DNA from: Chromatiales bacterium (ex Bugula neritina AB1)
Lineage (GTDB): Bacteria; Pseudomonadota; Gammaproteobacteria; Granulosicoccales; Granulosicoccaceae
Direction of reading: 5' to 3'
DNA length: 64,000 nt
Assembly (NCBI GenBank): GCA_001730015.1
Contig: MDLA01000125.1
Span: 47,121-111,120 of the forward strand
A model generated the notes under the pieces. That model searched no databases. It was not told where the DNA came from and saw only the letters and a program-made list of their open reading frames with translations. How positions within the stretch are numbered: the stretch's first letter is position 1; every line of letters starts with the position of its first letter. Both the position numbers and the translations under genes were made by a program. Positions 48,838 to 59,406 of the stretch are shown here, piece by piece.

Positions 48838-49512
48838 TCAGTAGGAGATAAGCTCTGCAGACAGGTGTTGAGTGTCGTTGATTGCGACAACCGAGGGTAC
48901 TTTTTCTTCAAAGTGCAGCAGCGTGACACTGGTATTCGCCAGCTGCAGGCGTTCCTGATCCGGTAAAAACTGCTGTAATAGCAGATTTTTGAAGTCAGCG
49001 TGTATCAGGCACAGTACGACGATATCCTGACCATAGAATGTTTCAAGTAAACGCTCTGCCTGTTGCTCTGCGCGTACCGCCGCTTGTGCATGGGTTTCTG
49101 CGTTTTCCAGTCTGAACCAGCCGTTATCATCTATATCGTCAGGGATTATATATTCAGGGTAGCGCTCCTGCAGCTGCGAGCGGCTAAGGCCGGGTGCGCC
49201 GATCATCTGCCCGGGCAGGTGGCCGTCATAGCAGCCGCCCACTTCATAGAGTTCCGTCCAGATCTGTGGTTTTTTCGCCAGTAGTGTGGCCATTGGCCGA
49301 AGTGTCTGGATGGTGCGGGTGAAGGCGCTGGTCAGCAGCAGGTCTGGTTCCAGTTCACCTGTGGCTTTCTGATGAAAGCGCTCACCAAGCAACTGCGCCT
49401 GCTGCTGCCCGCGTTCGGTGAGCAGCGGGTCGTTAACACGCTGTGCATCCGGTAGTGCGTTGTTTGCAGATTCGCCGTGGCGAACCAGATACAGTTTCAA
49501 ACCGTTCTGCAT
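48838..49512 (-). CDS. Histidine phosphatase family protein
   Basis: LYLVRHGESANNALPDAQRVNDPLLTERGQQQAQLLGERF. Confidence 0.9.
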   Translation of the reverse strand: MQNGLKLYLVRHGESANNALPDAQRVNDPLLTERGQQQAQLLGERFHQKATGELEPDLLLTSAFTRTIQTLRPMATLLAKKPQIWTELYEVGGCYDGHLPGQMIGAPGLSRSQLQERYPEYIIPDDIDDNGWFRLENAETHAQAAVRAEQQAERLLETFYGQDIVVLCLIHADFKNLLLQQFLPDQERLQLANTSVTLLHFEEKVPSVVAINDTQHLSAELISY

Positions 49513-49557
49513 TGGATGAGCCGTTCCTTTTGCCTGCGACGGGCAGCTTATTACGGG

Positions 49558-51390
49558 TTATGCAGCAGCCTGACGTGAAGCGCGCTTGCGATCAGTTTCC
49601 TTTAGAATTTTCTTGCGAAGCCTGATGCTTTCCGGTGTGACTTCAACCAGTTCATCGTCTTCTATAAATTCCAGTGCCTGTTCCAGCGTATGCTTGATAT
49701 GCGGCGTTAGCGTTAGTGCTTCATCTGTGCCTGAGGCGCGCACGTTGGTGAGCTGCTTGCCTTTAGTGGCATTGACGGTGAGATCATTCGAGCGAGTATG
49801 CAGGCCGATAATCTGGCCTTCGTAGATTTCCACAGCATGGCCGAGGAACAGGCGACCACGGTCCTGCAGGTTGAACAGTGAGAAACCGGCTGTTTTGCCG
49901 TTGCACATAGAAACCAGCACGCCGTTCTGACGAGCCGCAACTTTGCCTGCTTTTACTTCACCGTAGTGATCAAACACACTGGTGAGAATACCGGAGCCGG
50001 AGGTGAGCGTAAGAAATTGACCGCGAAAACCAATCAAACCGCGCGATGGAATAATAAACTCCATTTTAACCCGGCCTTTGCCGTCGGGTTCCATGTTGGT
50101 TAGCTCCGCTTTGCGAAGCCCGAGCTCTTCCATTACCGCGCCCTGATTCTGCTCCTCAACATCTACCACTACCTGCTCGAAGGGTTCCTGTATCACGCCG
50201 TCTATTTCTTTCTGGATCACTTCCGGGCGGGAGACGCCAAGCTCAAAGCCTTCGCGTCGCATGGTTTCGATCAGTACCGACAGATGCAGTTCACCGCGGC
50301 CGGAGACTTTGAATTTGTCTGCTGAATCGCCTTCTTCGACGCGCAGCGCTACGTTGTGAATGAGCTCCTGCTGCAGACGCTCGCGGATGTTTCGCGACGT
50401 TACGTATTTGCCTTCTTTGCCGGCAAACGGTGAATCGTTGACGCGGAATGTCATGCTGACAGTCGGTTCATCGACTGAAAGAGGGGGCAGCGCTTCCACG
50501 TGGTCGGGATCGCAGAGGGTGTCGGAGATGCCGAGGCCGTCGATGCCGGTGATGCAGACGATATCGCCGGCAGAGGCGCGGTCTGTGTCTACGCGTTCCA
50601 GACCCATATAGCCCTTCACATTAAGTACGCGGCCTTTGCGCTCTTTGCCTTCGGCGGTTTTGATTACCACCTGCTGGTTCGGCTTGAGGCGCCCGCGAGT
50701 GACGCGGCCCACACCGATAACGCCCACGTAGCTGTCGTAGTCGAGTGCGGAGATCTGCATTTGAAAAGTACCGGCTACATCGACGTCGGGGCTGGGTACT
50801 TTTTCGGTGATCATTTCGAACAGCGGCGTCATGTCTTCAGCCATCTCTTCGGGTTCCAGTCCGGCGATACCGTTGATTGCAGAGGTATAGATGATCGGGA
50901 AGTCGAGTTGCTCGTCGGTGGCGCCGAGGCGGTCGAAGAGATCAAACACCTGATCCATAACCCAGTCGGGGCGTGCACCGGGCCGGTCGATCTTGTTGAT
51001 AACCACAATCGGTTTCAGGCCCTGCTCGAATGCCTTGGAGGTGACAAAGCGGGTTTGCGGCATCGGGCCATCGACGGCATCGACCAGCAGCAGTACGCTG
51101 TCGACCATTGACAGCACGCGTTCTACCTCGCCACCGAAATCGGCGTGGCCGGGGGTGTCGACAATATTAATGCGGTAGTCGCGCCACTCGATTGCGGTGT
51201 TCTTGGCTAGAATGGTTATGCCGCGCTCTTTTTCCTGATCGTTTGAGTCCATGATGCGCTCTGCATCCTGTGACTTGCGATCGAGCGTTCCCGATTGATT
51301 GAGGAGTTTGTCAACCAGCGTGGTTTTGCCATGATCGACGTGCGCAATGATTGCGATATTTCTGAGATTATCAGTGGGAGTTTGATGCAT
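49558..51390 (-). CDS. typA: Translational GTPase TypA/BipA
   Basis: [27 protein letters not shown]...[22 protein letters not shown]...[39 protein letters not shown]. Confidence 0.98.
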   Translation of the reverse strand: MHQTPTDNLRNIAIIAHVDHGKTTLVDKLLNQSGTLDRKSQDAERIMDSNDQEKERGITILAKNTAIEWRDYRINIVDTPGHADFGGEVERVLSMVDSVLLLVDAVDGPMPQTRFVTSKAFEQGLKPIVVINKIDRPGARPDWVMDQVFDLFDRLGATDEQLDFPIIYTSAINGIAGLEPEEMAEDMTPLFEMITEKVPSPDVDVAGTFQMQISALDYDSYVGVIGVGRVTRGRLKPNQQVVIKTAEGKERKGRVLNVKGYMGLERVDTDRASAGDIVCITGIDGLGISDTLCDPDHVEALPPLSVDEPTVSMTFRVNDSPFAGKEGKYVTSRNIRERLQQELIHNVALRVEEGDSADKFKVSGRGELHLSVLIETMRREGFELGVSRPEVIQKEIDGVIQEPFEQVVVDVEEQNQGAVMEELGLRKAELTNMEPDGKGRVKMEFIIPSRGLIGFRGQFLTLTSGSGILTSVFDHYGEVKAGKVAARQNGVLVSMCNGKTAGFSLFNLQDRGRLFLGHAVEIYEGQIIGLHTRSNDLTVNATKGKQLTNVRASGTDEALTLTPHIKHTLEQALEFIEDDELVEVTPESIRLRKKILKETDRKRASRQAAA

Positions 51391-51651
51391 AGGAACGTAC
51401 GATGCGGTAAAGCAGGCTAAGCCCGTCAGGTTTAAAGAAATTTTGCGCGATTATACAGATTGCGGGCCGAATAAATACGGGCGTCTTGTGGTTGATTGTA
51501 ATTTATGCGCAACGAAGTCGGTAAATAGCCCCGGTCTGGCGGTACTTTTCTGCTCAGGCGCTGTTTTACGCGAGTTTATGTGGCGCAGAATCGCTGCACG
51601 TGCGGCGACTTGTGACTAGCAATATCAGCTATTGTTCAGTACAGGCACTAA

Positions 51652-51811
51652 CCCGCATTATTCACGGGCTTGACGGGGCCTCACTTGATCTTTCGATTCC
51701 ACAGAGAATTTCTTCTCTTGCTAATATCAGTAAGTATTCGACGCGAGAAGAAAATCCACTGTGAAAGCAAATCTCTGCGCGATATCCTCGTCACCCCATG
51801 AATAATGCGGG
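51652..51811. repeat. 160-bp long imperfect palindrome (arms CCCGCATTATTCA-GGG...)
   Basis: Left arm CCCGCATTATTCACGGGCTTGACGGGG...CACAGAGAATTTCTTCTC; reverse complement of the right arm CCCGCATTATTCATGGGGTGACGAGG...CACAGTGGATTTTCTTCTC. A related half-copy lies near 43693. Confidence 0.8.
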
Positions 51812-51888
51812 CTAAAAACGCTGTTAACTATTGAATTATAGTGATTTTCCAGCGTTTTATAAGGCTTTTGCTGCAGTTTGATCAATTT

Positions 51889-53211
51889 TTATTCAAATTC
51901 CATCGCCCGATAGATTTGATCGGCGTTTCTTGCTGCCAGTTCGGTGAAGGTATCGAGGTGGCGATAGGCTGACTGGTCAACCTTGTAGGCGTCGATCAGG
52001 GTGCCGCCTTCGTCAAGCAGGGTGCCAATTACCTGCCGCATGTGCTGCAGGTATCCGAGTGTGTATTTTTCGACCTCAGCCATCACTGTCGGGTCGCCGT
52101 GGCCGGGTATTACCGTTTGCGCTCCAAGTGCGGCAAATGCCTCCCAGGTTTCAATCCATGCAGCCGTGTCGGTGTGTTCAAACACGGGTAACAAGCGCTG
52201 ATGAAAAGCTATATCGCCGGCTATTACCAGCTTGCGCTCAGGCATCCACAGGACGATATCACCGGGGCTGTGCGCCGGCCCGAGGTTGAGTATTTCAATG
52301 GTTTCGCCGCCGAGTTCTATAACGCGCCGGTCAGAGAATAGTTCGTCAGGTAGCGACAGCTCGGTGCCCATGGCTTTATCGCGGTTTCTGCTTTTCATGC
52401 GATCAAGAACGTCTTCACCGGTTTCTTCGATTTCTGTTTGCGTATCTTCATGGGCTATTACAATCGCGCCCTGCTGCTGCCAGTAGTTCATGCCAAGCAT
52501 GGCGTGGCCCTGACCATTTTCCAGCACGACGTATTTCACCGGCTGATCAGTGCGCTGTTTTATCTCATTGTGCAGGGCTTGCGCGAGCAGGTAGTTATCG
52601 CCAGCGTTCATTACTACCACGCCATCGTCGGTGATGATAAAGCTCAGGTTATTGTTGTGGCCTGAATTCTCGTAGGTGGGCGGTGCGGTGGCGCCAATAG
52701 CACTCCAGATACCATCGGCGACCTGCACGGGCTTGCGATAGAGCATGGTGCCGGGAGCTGAATCGGGCTGAATGACCGGCAGATCGGCATCGCGCCAGGC
52801 GAAAAAACCATCGGTGTAGTTATAGACGTTTTCATAGCCCAGCTGCATGAGGGTTTGCGCTGCCAGCGGACTGCGTTGATTGATGCCGCAGAATACAACA
52901 ATGGGCGTAGTTCTATCGGGTACGGCAACGTCTATTCGAAACTCAAGCCAGCCACGATTTATATTTAGCGGATGAAAGCCTGCGTCTATAGTGCCACCCA
53001 GGGTTGCTATTTCTGTGGGTGTTCGAACATCAATGAGCTGAATTTCAGGTTCGACGCTAATTAGTGACTGCAGTTCGGCGGTACTGATATTGTTTATAGA
53101 ACCGATAGCCTGCTGCAGTATGTTGTCGGCACTTTTATTTTCATCTGCAGAAGTAATAAAAGTGGCAAATAGTAGTGTTGGTAAAAGAGGTGCCCGTGTC
53201 TTGCTGATCAT
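51889..53211 (-). CDS. Exported rhodanese / metallo-beta-lactamase-fold fusion protein
   Basis: N-terminal rhodanese-like segment (IQLIDVRTPTEIATLGG...PIVVFCGINQRSPLAAQTLMQLGYENVYNYTDGFFAW), then an MBL-like domain with NLGPAHSPGDIVLWMPERKLVIAGDIAF. Confidence 0.85.
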   Translation of the reverse strand: MISKTRAPLLPTLLFATFITSADENKSADNILQQAIGSINNISTAELQSLISVEPEIQLIDVRTPTEIATLGGTIDAGFHPLNINRGWLEFRIDVAVPDRTTPIVVFCGINQRSPLAAQTLMQLGYENVYNYTDGFFAWRDADLPVIQPDSAPGTMLYRKPVQVADGIWSAIGATAPPTYENSGHNNNLSFIITDDGVVVMNAGDNYLLAQALHNEIKQRTDQPVKYVVLENGQGHAMLGMNYWQQQGAIVIAHEDTQTEIEETGEDVLDRMKSRNRDKAMGTELSLPDELFSDRRVIELGGETIEILNLGPAHSPGDIVLWMPERKLVIAGDIAFHQRLLPVFEHTDTAAWIETWEAFAALGAQTVIPGHGDPTVMAEVEKYTLGYLQHMRQVIGTLLDEGGTLIDAYKVDQSAYRHLDTFTELAARNADQIYRAMEFE

Positions 53212-53485
53212 TCGCCCGGTCCGTTTATTTTGTCTATGCGTGCAGCTGTATATGCCACTATAATAGCGGTTGATAGGTTTATTTGCGATTCTTGTCAGTT
53301 TGATACTGTTGTAGCAAAGTGACTATGTCTACTGGCATATGTCGTTCTATATAGATCTGAACCATGCAATATACAGCCATGTAGTGCACAGCCATGCAGT
53401 GTAGGGTGCCTGTGCGCAATAAGAATCCGGCGCCAGAGAAATTTCGCTGTAAAAGACTATCGCCACGCGATATGCTCGCCATACC

Positions 53486-54451
53486 ATGAATTATCCGGCT
53501 ACGGGAGCGAACAAAGTGACTTCAAAACAAAGGCGGCAATTTCTGGCTGGCAGTGTGGCGATGGCATCTGGTGTGTTAATTCCGGCGCTGTTGCCCGCTA
53601 CCGTTCGGGCCGCACTGACAACCACGTGGGGCGACGGCGAGGTTACTGTTATCAGTGATGGGCATCTGTCGCTGCCGGCAAGCTTCATCGCGCCGCAGGG
53701 AATAGAAGTCACAGAGCTTGAGGCGCTGCTGGCGAAATATCAGTTGCCGACAGACCGCGCAACCCCCGATTGCAATATCACCTTGTGGCGAACAGAAAAT
53801 CGTCTGGTATTGTTTGATGTCGGCGCCGGGCCGAATTTCATGCCCAGTGCCGGTCAATTGCTCGCAAACATGGAAGAGCTTGGAATCGACCCTGCAGATA
53901 TCACCGATGTCGTCTTTACCCATGCGCACCCGGATCACCTCTGGGGTCTTATCGATGACTTCGACGAATTGGCGTTTCCGGAAGCGGCTTATTACATGGG
54001 CCGGGCGGAATGGGATTTCTGGCGCGCAGATGCCACGCTGGAAAAAATGCCGGAGGCGCGAAAATCGTTTGTAGTCGGGGCGCGTAATCGATTTGCCTAT
54101 CTCGAAGATCGCATTCAGTTGTTTGATGCCGGTGATGAAATTATTACCGGCCTTGAGGCGATAGATACAGCCGGGCATACGCCGGGGCACATGGCGTTTG
54201 CCGTGCACATCGGTAGTGAAAGTCTGGTGCTGGCGGGTGATGCTATCACTAATGTGGCGTTGTCTTTCGAACGACCGGACTGGCCATCGGCCTCGGACCA
54301 CGACCCCGAAGCGGGCCGTAAAACGCGCCGTAGGTTACTGGACCGACTGGCTGGCGATAACAGCCGGTTGGTGGGTTATCACCTGCCACATCCGGGGTTT
54401 GGCCGTGTGCTCGCAGAAGGTGATCATTTTCTTTTTGAGGCAGATGGCTGA
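53486..54451 (+). CDS. MBL-fold metallo-hydrolase with Tat signal (possible GTG start at 53516)
   Basis: KQRRQFLAGSVAMASGVLIPALLP; VVFTHAHPDHLWGLIDD; DTAGHTPGHMAFAVHIG. Confidence 0.9.
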   Translation: MNYPATGANKVTSKQRRQFLAGSVAMASGVLIPALLPATVRAALTTTWGDGEVTVISDGHLSLPASFIAPQGIEVTELEALLAKYQLPTDRATPDCNITLWRTENRLVLFDVGAGPNFMPSAGQLLANMEELGIDPADITDVVFTHAHPDHLWGLIDDFDELAFPEAAYYMGRAEWDFWRADATLEKMPEARKSFVVGARNRFAYLEDRIQLFDAGDEIITGLEAIDTAGHTPGHMAFAVHIGSESLVLAGDAITNVALSFERPDWPSASDHDPEAGRKTRRRLLDRLAGDNSRLVGYHLPHPGFGRVLAEGDHFLFEADG

Positions 54452-54483
54452 AGATTCTTCGAATGGGTGTTTGCCCTGGAGCT

Positions 54484-54879
54484 TTAACCTGCTGGTGGAT
54501 TGCAGTAGAGATCGTGCAGGGTGGTGATTAAAGAACTGACTTTCGCGTCTGCGATGCTGTAATAGGCTAACCGACCGTCGCGACGGCAGGCAAGCAGGTT
54601 TTCCAGGCGCATTCGGGCCAGATGCTGCGATATCGTTGCCTGAGCCAGGCCGGTCGCCCGTTCAATTTCTGAAACTGACATTTCACCACCCTGCAAGGTG
54701 CACAATATCAGCAGCCGACCTTCGTGTGCCATTGCCTTGAGCATTCCAGTCGCAGCCTGAACCTGTGCTGCGAGTACGGCGGGGTCGCTACCGTTTACTG
54801 CGGCAGGGGTGTCTGCTGCTTTGCTGTTTACTTTTCGGTGGGAGGGTGGCATCTGCACAGGTGTAACGTTCAGTGGCAC
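54484..54879 (-). CDS. ArsR-family regulator (SoxR-like regulator of the sulfur-oxidation cluster by position)
   Basis: MLKAMAHEGRLLILCTLQGGEMSVSEIERATGLAQATISQHLARMRLENLLACRRDGRLAYYSI; divergent from soxX. Confidence 0.85.
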   Translation of the reverse strand: MPLNVTPVQMPPSHRKVNSKAADTPAAVNGSDPAVLAAQVQAATGMLKAMAHEGRLLILCTLQGGEMSVSEIERATGLAQATISQHLARMRLENLLACRRDGRLAYYSIADAKVSSLITTLHDLYCNPPAG

Positions 54880-55051
54880 CTCTGTGGTAGTGGCGCTGTG
54901 GATTGGTGGCGTTTTTTACGGCATTATATCGATTGCGGTAACTGGTGCATATGAGCCTATTCACTTTTGCATATTGTACCAAAACCAGAGCTTGTCTATT
55001 GTTAGGTGATAGGTGCCACACCGAAACCGTTAACCAGAGGAATGTGAGTCT

Positions 55052-55531
55052 ATGATGCGCACGAAGAACCGGTTTATCCGATCCGCGTTGTCCATTGTGT
55101 TTGCCGGGTCGGTTTTCTGCCTCGAAGCCAGTGCTGATTCCCCCGTACTGCCGGCAGATGTGCAGTTCAGCGATATGGCCGTTTCTGCATCATTAACCGG
55201 TGTTGCCGGAGATGCCGCAGCAGGGCGGAAAATATTTGCCAATCGCAAACAGGGTAATTGCCTGGCATGCCACGCCGCAACCGATCTGAAAGAGCAATTG
55301 TTTCACGGTGGAGTTGGCCCGTCTCTCGATGGAGCAGGCAGCCGCTGGTCGGAAGGGCAGTTGAGAGCCATAGTGGTCAATGCGAAAACCATGTTCAGCA
55401 GCGAGACCGTTATGCCGGGCTTCTATACGCTTGAAGTTGGAGCAGATGTACGAAAAGATCTGATCGGCAAGACCATACTCAGCGCGCAGCAGGTGGAAGA
55501 TGTGGTCGCCTACCTGACTACTTTAAAATAG
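55052..55531 (+). CDS. soxX: SoxX, monoheme cytochrome c
   Basis: GNCLACHAATDLKEQLFHGGVGPSLDGAGSRWSEGQLRAIVVNAKTMFSSETVMPGFY. Confidence 0.93.
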   Translation: MMRTKNRFIRSALSIVFAGSVFCLEASADSPVLPADVQFSDMAVSASLTGVAGDAAAGRKIFANRKQGNCLACHAATDLKEQLFHGGVGPSLDGAGSRWSEGQLRAIVVNAKTMFSSETVMPGFYTLEVGADVRKDLIGKTILSAQQVEDVVAYLTTLK

Positions 55532-55548
55532 ATACCTCAAATATATTT

Positions 55549-56028
55549 GTGCCCTCCAAAGGAGACTCAACAATGAAGATTAACAGGCGCAGTGCCCTAC
55601 GAAAGACCGGGCAGATCGCTCTGGCGAGTGTGTTTGGCGGCAACATCGTCAACGTTCTTGCTGATGCGGCAGCCACAAGCAAGGCAATTGCTGAATTTGC
55701 CGGAGACGCCACTCCAGCAGCAGGTACCATCACGTTAACAGCCCCGGAAATAGCCGAGAATGGCAACACGGTACCAATCTCGGTTTCAGTTGAAAGCCCG
55801 ATGACAGAAGAATCCTATGTTGAATCGGTGATGATTGTCGCCGAAGACAACCCCAACCCGGAAGTGGCCACTTTTCACTTTACACCAGCCAGCGGAGTAG
55901 CCCGCGCTTCAACACGTATGCGGCTGGCTAAAACACAAAACGTTATTGCGGTGGCGAAAATGAACGACGGTTCGGTATTCACAGACACCCGCAATGTGAA
56001 AGTTACAATCGGCGGTTGCGGCGGATAG
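55549..56028 (+). CDS. soxY: SoxY, thiosulfate carrier subunit
   Basis: Tat-type leader; C-terminus VKVTIGGCGG (GGCGG swinging-arm motif). Confidence 0.96.
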   Translation: MPSKGDSTMKINRRSALRKTGQIALASVFGGNIVNVLADAAATSKAIAEFAGDATPAAGTITLTAPEIAENGNTVPISVSVESPMTEESYVESVMIVAEDNPNPEVATFHFTPASGVARASTRMRLAKTQNVIAVAKMNDGSVFTDTRNVKVTIGGCGG

Positions 56029-56043
56029 AGACGGAGAAAAACA

Positions 56044-56370
56044 ATGGCAGCAAAACCCAGAGTCAAGGTTCCCAAAAAAGCATCGGCCGGGGATATCATC
56101 ACCATCAAAACACTGATCAGCCATAAAATGGAATCAGGTCAGCGCAAAGATAAAAAAACCGGTAACGTCATACCGCGCAAAATTATTAATAAGTTCAGTT
56201 GTGAATTTAATGGTAATGCTGTGTTCAGTTGTGATCTGGACCCGGCGGTTTCTGCAAACCCGTACCTCGAATTCAGTGCGCGTGTTAATGAATCGGGGAC
56301 TTTCAGGTTTTCCTGGACCGACGATGACGGCACTGTGACTGAAGCCGAAAAAAATATAGTAGTATCCTGA
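56044..56370 (+). CDS. soxZ: SoxZ
   Basis: PRVKVPKKASAGDIITIKTLISHKMESGQRKDKKTGNVIPRKIINKFSCEFNG. Confidence 0.96.
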   Translation: MAAKPRVKVPKKASAGDIITIKTLISHKMESGQRKDKKTGNVIPRKIINKFSCEFNGNAVFSCDLDPAVSANPYLEFSARVNESGTFRFSWTDDDGTVTEAEKNIVVS

Positions 56371-56508
56371 GGCATTTTGCTCAGGCGGGTGTATATGCGC
56401 GTCGGTACTCTTTGCGGGGTACGGCGTAATGAAACTAATAACACTAAATAGCCCGGTCCGAATAGCTGATTTTATTGTTGGATTCCGGGGCTGATCTGGA
56501 GCGAGTTC

Positions 56509-57372
56509 GTGAGAAAAATGTTGCGGTGGTCATACGGCCTGACAAGTGGTTTATTGCTAACCGGGCTGACAGCAGCGGTGATAGCCGATCCGGTCGATGA
56601 TGTGCTTGTTATAGACGAAGAAATCGAAATGATGACGCGAGTCGCGCCACCTGAGGGCCACCCGTTATCGGAGGTAATCTCCGGCTGGCACTATCGAACT
56701 CCCGAAACCCGTGCTCTGGAGGCTGATAGTTTTCAAAACCCCGGTCTGCTTGGCGTGGAACAGGGTGAATCTATCTGGTACACCGTAGATGGTACTGAAG
56801 GTAAATCCTGCGGCACCTGCCATGGTGATGCCGGGGAGTCTATGAAGGCGGTTGGTTCAAGTTACCCGAAATGGCATAAAGCCACTAACCGCCCGATCAA
56901 TGTAGAGCTTCAGATCAACCAGTGTCGCGTAAACAATATGGGCGCAGAGGCCTACAAGTTTGATAAAAGCGGCCAGAAGCCACTAACAGCCTATATCAAG
57001 CATCAGGCGCTGGGTAATCCGGTTGAAGTGAACCTGGATGAAGGCGATATGCAGGCCTGGTGGGAGAAAGGCAAGGAACTCTACTACAAGCGTACCGGCC
57101 AGCTGAATCTGTCGTGTGCTTCCTGCCATGAGAAAAACAACGGCAACTATATTCGCGCTGATCATCTGAGCCAGGGTAACGTTAACGGCTTCCCGACTTA
57201 TCGACTCAAGCAAGGTACCCTGATTTCGCTTCACAATCGATTTCGAGGCTGTATTCGTGATACTCGTGCCGAGTTTCCGGCAGCATTTTCCGATGACTTA
57301 ATGGCGCTGGAACTCTATGTGACATGGCGTGGTACGGGTCTTTCTGTTGAGACACCCGGAGTGCGTCAGTAG
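56509..57372 (+). CDS. soxA: SoxA, diheme cytochrome c
   Basis: Two CxxCH motifs (CGTCH, CASCH); GTEGKSCGTCHGDAGESMKAVGSSYPKW and FRGCIRDTRAEFP. Confidence 0.94.
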   Translation: MRKMLRWSYGLTSGLLLTGLTAAVIADPVDDVLVIDEEIEMMTRVAPPEGHPLSEVISGWHYRTPETRALEADSFQNPGLLGVEQGESIWYTVDGTEGKSCGTCHGDAGESMKAVGSSYPKWHKATNRPINVELQINQCRVNNMGAEAYKFDKSGQKPLTAYIKHQALGNPVEVNLDEGDMQAWWEKGKELYYKRTGQLNLSCASCHEKNNGNYIRADHLSQGNVNGFPTYRLKQGTLISLHNRFRGCIRDTRAEFPAAFSDDLMALELYVTWRGTGLSVETPGVRQ

Positions 57373-57626
57373 CGGCTACTTGTGTAGCGTAAGCGGCCAG
57401 CCAGATATATATTTTTATACCTGCGGGCAGTCGTCGTTAGTACCGGCGCTGCTTGGCAGGTGAATAACCCGCTTTATATAATTCGAACACCGTTTGCGGC
57501 CAAAAGGCGTTACAGGCTTCGCAGAGCCGGAACTTCGCAAACCCGCAATACTACTCAATAATCCGGCGCCCTGAGCGGGAGCTCCAGGGTGCATGGTGAG
57601 GTAGTGCCGACCTAACCGGAACCCCG

Positions 57627-59318
57627 ATGTTTACCCGTAGAGATTTTCTGCAATATGCTTCTGTAACCGCTGCCGTCACCGGCTTTTCCGGGGGACTGAC
57701 GCGAGTAGCTGCTCAGCAGCGTCTGCAGCAGGAAGACCTTTTGCAATTCGATGCAAAAGGCCAGGTAACCCTGCTGCACCTGACTGATATCCACGCACAG
57801 CTAAAGCCTATTTATTTCCGTCCGCCGTCAGAGAATTTTGGTGTTGGCGCGTTTGAAGGAATACCACCGCATCTGATCGGTGATGACTTCCTCAGGCATT
57901 TTAATATTGATCGCGGAACGGCGCTGGCTTATGCGCACACCATGGTTGACTACGTCAATATGGCGCAAACCTATGGACGGCTCGGCGGGCTTGATCGCAC
58001 GGCAACATTGGTGAAATCTATACGGGCGGAGCGCGGCGAGAACAAGGTGCTGATGCTCGACGGTGGCGATACCTGGCAAGGCTCCTATACCTGCCTTAAA
58101 ACCAATGCGCAGGACATGGTCGATTGCATGAGCCTGCTAAAGCCCGATGCCATGGTCGGTCACTGGGAATTTACCCTGGGTGCTGATCGCGTACTGGAAA
58201 TCATAGACGGCCTGGACTATCCGTTCCTGGCCAGCAATATCGTTGATCTCGACTGGGAAGAACCGGTGTTCGAGAGCACTGCGTTTTATGAAAAAGGCGG
58301 GGTGAAAGTTGCGGTTATCGGCCAGGCAATGCCCTATACGCCTATTTCGAACCCGCGGTATATGTTTCCGGAGTGGTCGTTCGGGCTGCGTACCGGCCTG
58401 CTGCAGGAAAATGTAAACAACGCCCGGGACGAGGGTGCCGAGGTGGTGGTTCTGCTTTCGCACAACGGCTTTGATGTCGACCAGAAACTGGCAGGCGTTA
58501 TAACGGGGCTCGATGTCATTCTAACCGGCCACACGCACGACGCTGTACCCCATGCGCTGAAAATCGGCAATACCCTGGTGATGTCATCGGGTTCGCACGG
58601 CAAGTATCTGGGGCGCATTGATTTGCAGGTGAAAGGCGGCAAAGTGGTGGATCATAGCTCCACGTTAATACCGGTATTTTCTGATGTGATCACGCCTGAC
58701 CCGGAAATGAAGGCAAAAATAGATGAAGTACGGGCGCCCTATGAAAAAGAGGTCACCCGGGTGATTGGTAAAACGGAAGGTCTTCTCTACCGCCGGGGCA
58801 ATTTCAACGGCACCTGGGATGATCTGATCTGCGAAGGCATGATGGAAGAGCGCGATGCCGAGTTGGCATTCAGCCCGGGGTTCCGCTGGGGTACTACGCT
58901 GCTGCCCGGTCAGGATATCACCATTGATGATCTATACACCGAAACCGCCATGACCTACCCTTCGGTTTATCGCCTTGAATTCAGCGGAAAGCAAATTAAA
59001 GATATTCTCGAAGATGTCTGCGACAATCTGTTTAATAAAGACCCGTTCTTTCAGCAGGGTGGTGACATGGTTCGAGTCGGTGGTATGGGCTATACCTGCG
59101 CACCGAAAGAATCTATAGGGTCGCGCATCAGCAATATGACTCTGCTGAAAACCGGTGAACCGATTGATCCTAACCGCTCCTATACGGTAGCCGGATGGGC
59201 GTCTGTTAATGAAGGCGTGGAAGGGCCCGCAATTTACGACCTGATGGAAACCTATATCAGTAAGCAAGATACTATTAATGTACCTGAAAATGAGGCGGTC
59301 AAAATTATTGGCGTGTAA
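57627..59318 (+). CDS. soxB: SoxB, thiosulfohydrolase
   Basis: MFTRRDFLQYASVTAAVTGF; VTLLHLTDIHAQLKP; MLDGGDTWQGS; GHTHDAVP 5'-nucleotidase-like metallophosphatase motifs. Confidence 0.96.
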   Translation: MFTRRDFLQYASVTAAVTGFSGGLTRVAAQQRLQQEDLLQFDAKGQVTLLHLTDIHAQLKPIYFRPPSENFGVGAFEGIPPHLIGDDFLRHFNIDRGTALAYAHTMVDYVNMAQTYGRLGGLDRTATLVKSIRAERGENKVLMLDGGDTWQGSYTCLKTNAQDMVDCMSLLKPDAMVGHWEFTLGADRVLEIIDGLDYPFLASNIVDLDWEEPVFESTAFYEKGGVKVAVIGQAMPYTPISNPRYMFPEWSFGLRTGLLQENVNNARDEGAEVVVLLSHNGFDVDQKLAGVITGLDVILTGHTHDAVPHALKIGNTLVMSSGSHGKYLGRIDLQVKGGKVVDHSSTLIPVFSDVITPDPEMKAKIDEVRAPYEKEVTRVIGKTEGLLYRRGNFNGTWDDLICEGMMEERDAELAFSPGFRWGTTLLPGQDITIDDLYTETAMTYPSVYRLEFSGKQIKDILEDVCDNLFNKDPFFQQGGDMVRVGGMGYTCAPKESIGSRISNMTLLKTGEPIDPNRSYTVAGWASVNEGVEGPAIYDLMETYISKQDTINVPENEAVKIIGV

Positions 59319-59406
59319 GCGCCTTTGCTGAGTTTGCCTGTTTTTTTATCAAATACATGTAATTATTCATATATGTGAATTCATAACTATTCTGGAAGAA
59401 ATTCAA

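Noticed and set aside
50500-51111. 203-aa plus-strand ORF antisense to typA
   Set aside because: Shadow ORF of a highly conserved gene; no recognisable domain.
53357-53403. Short imperfect tandem repeat (CATGCAATATACAGC / CATGTAGTGCACAGC / CATGCAGTG)
   Set aside because: Fewer than three degenerate units; no evidence of function.
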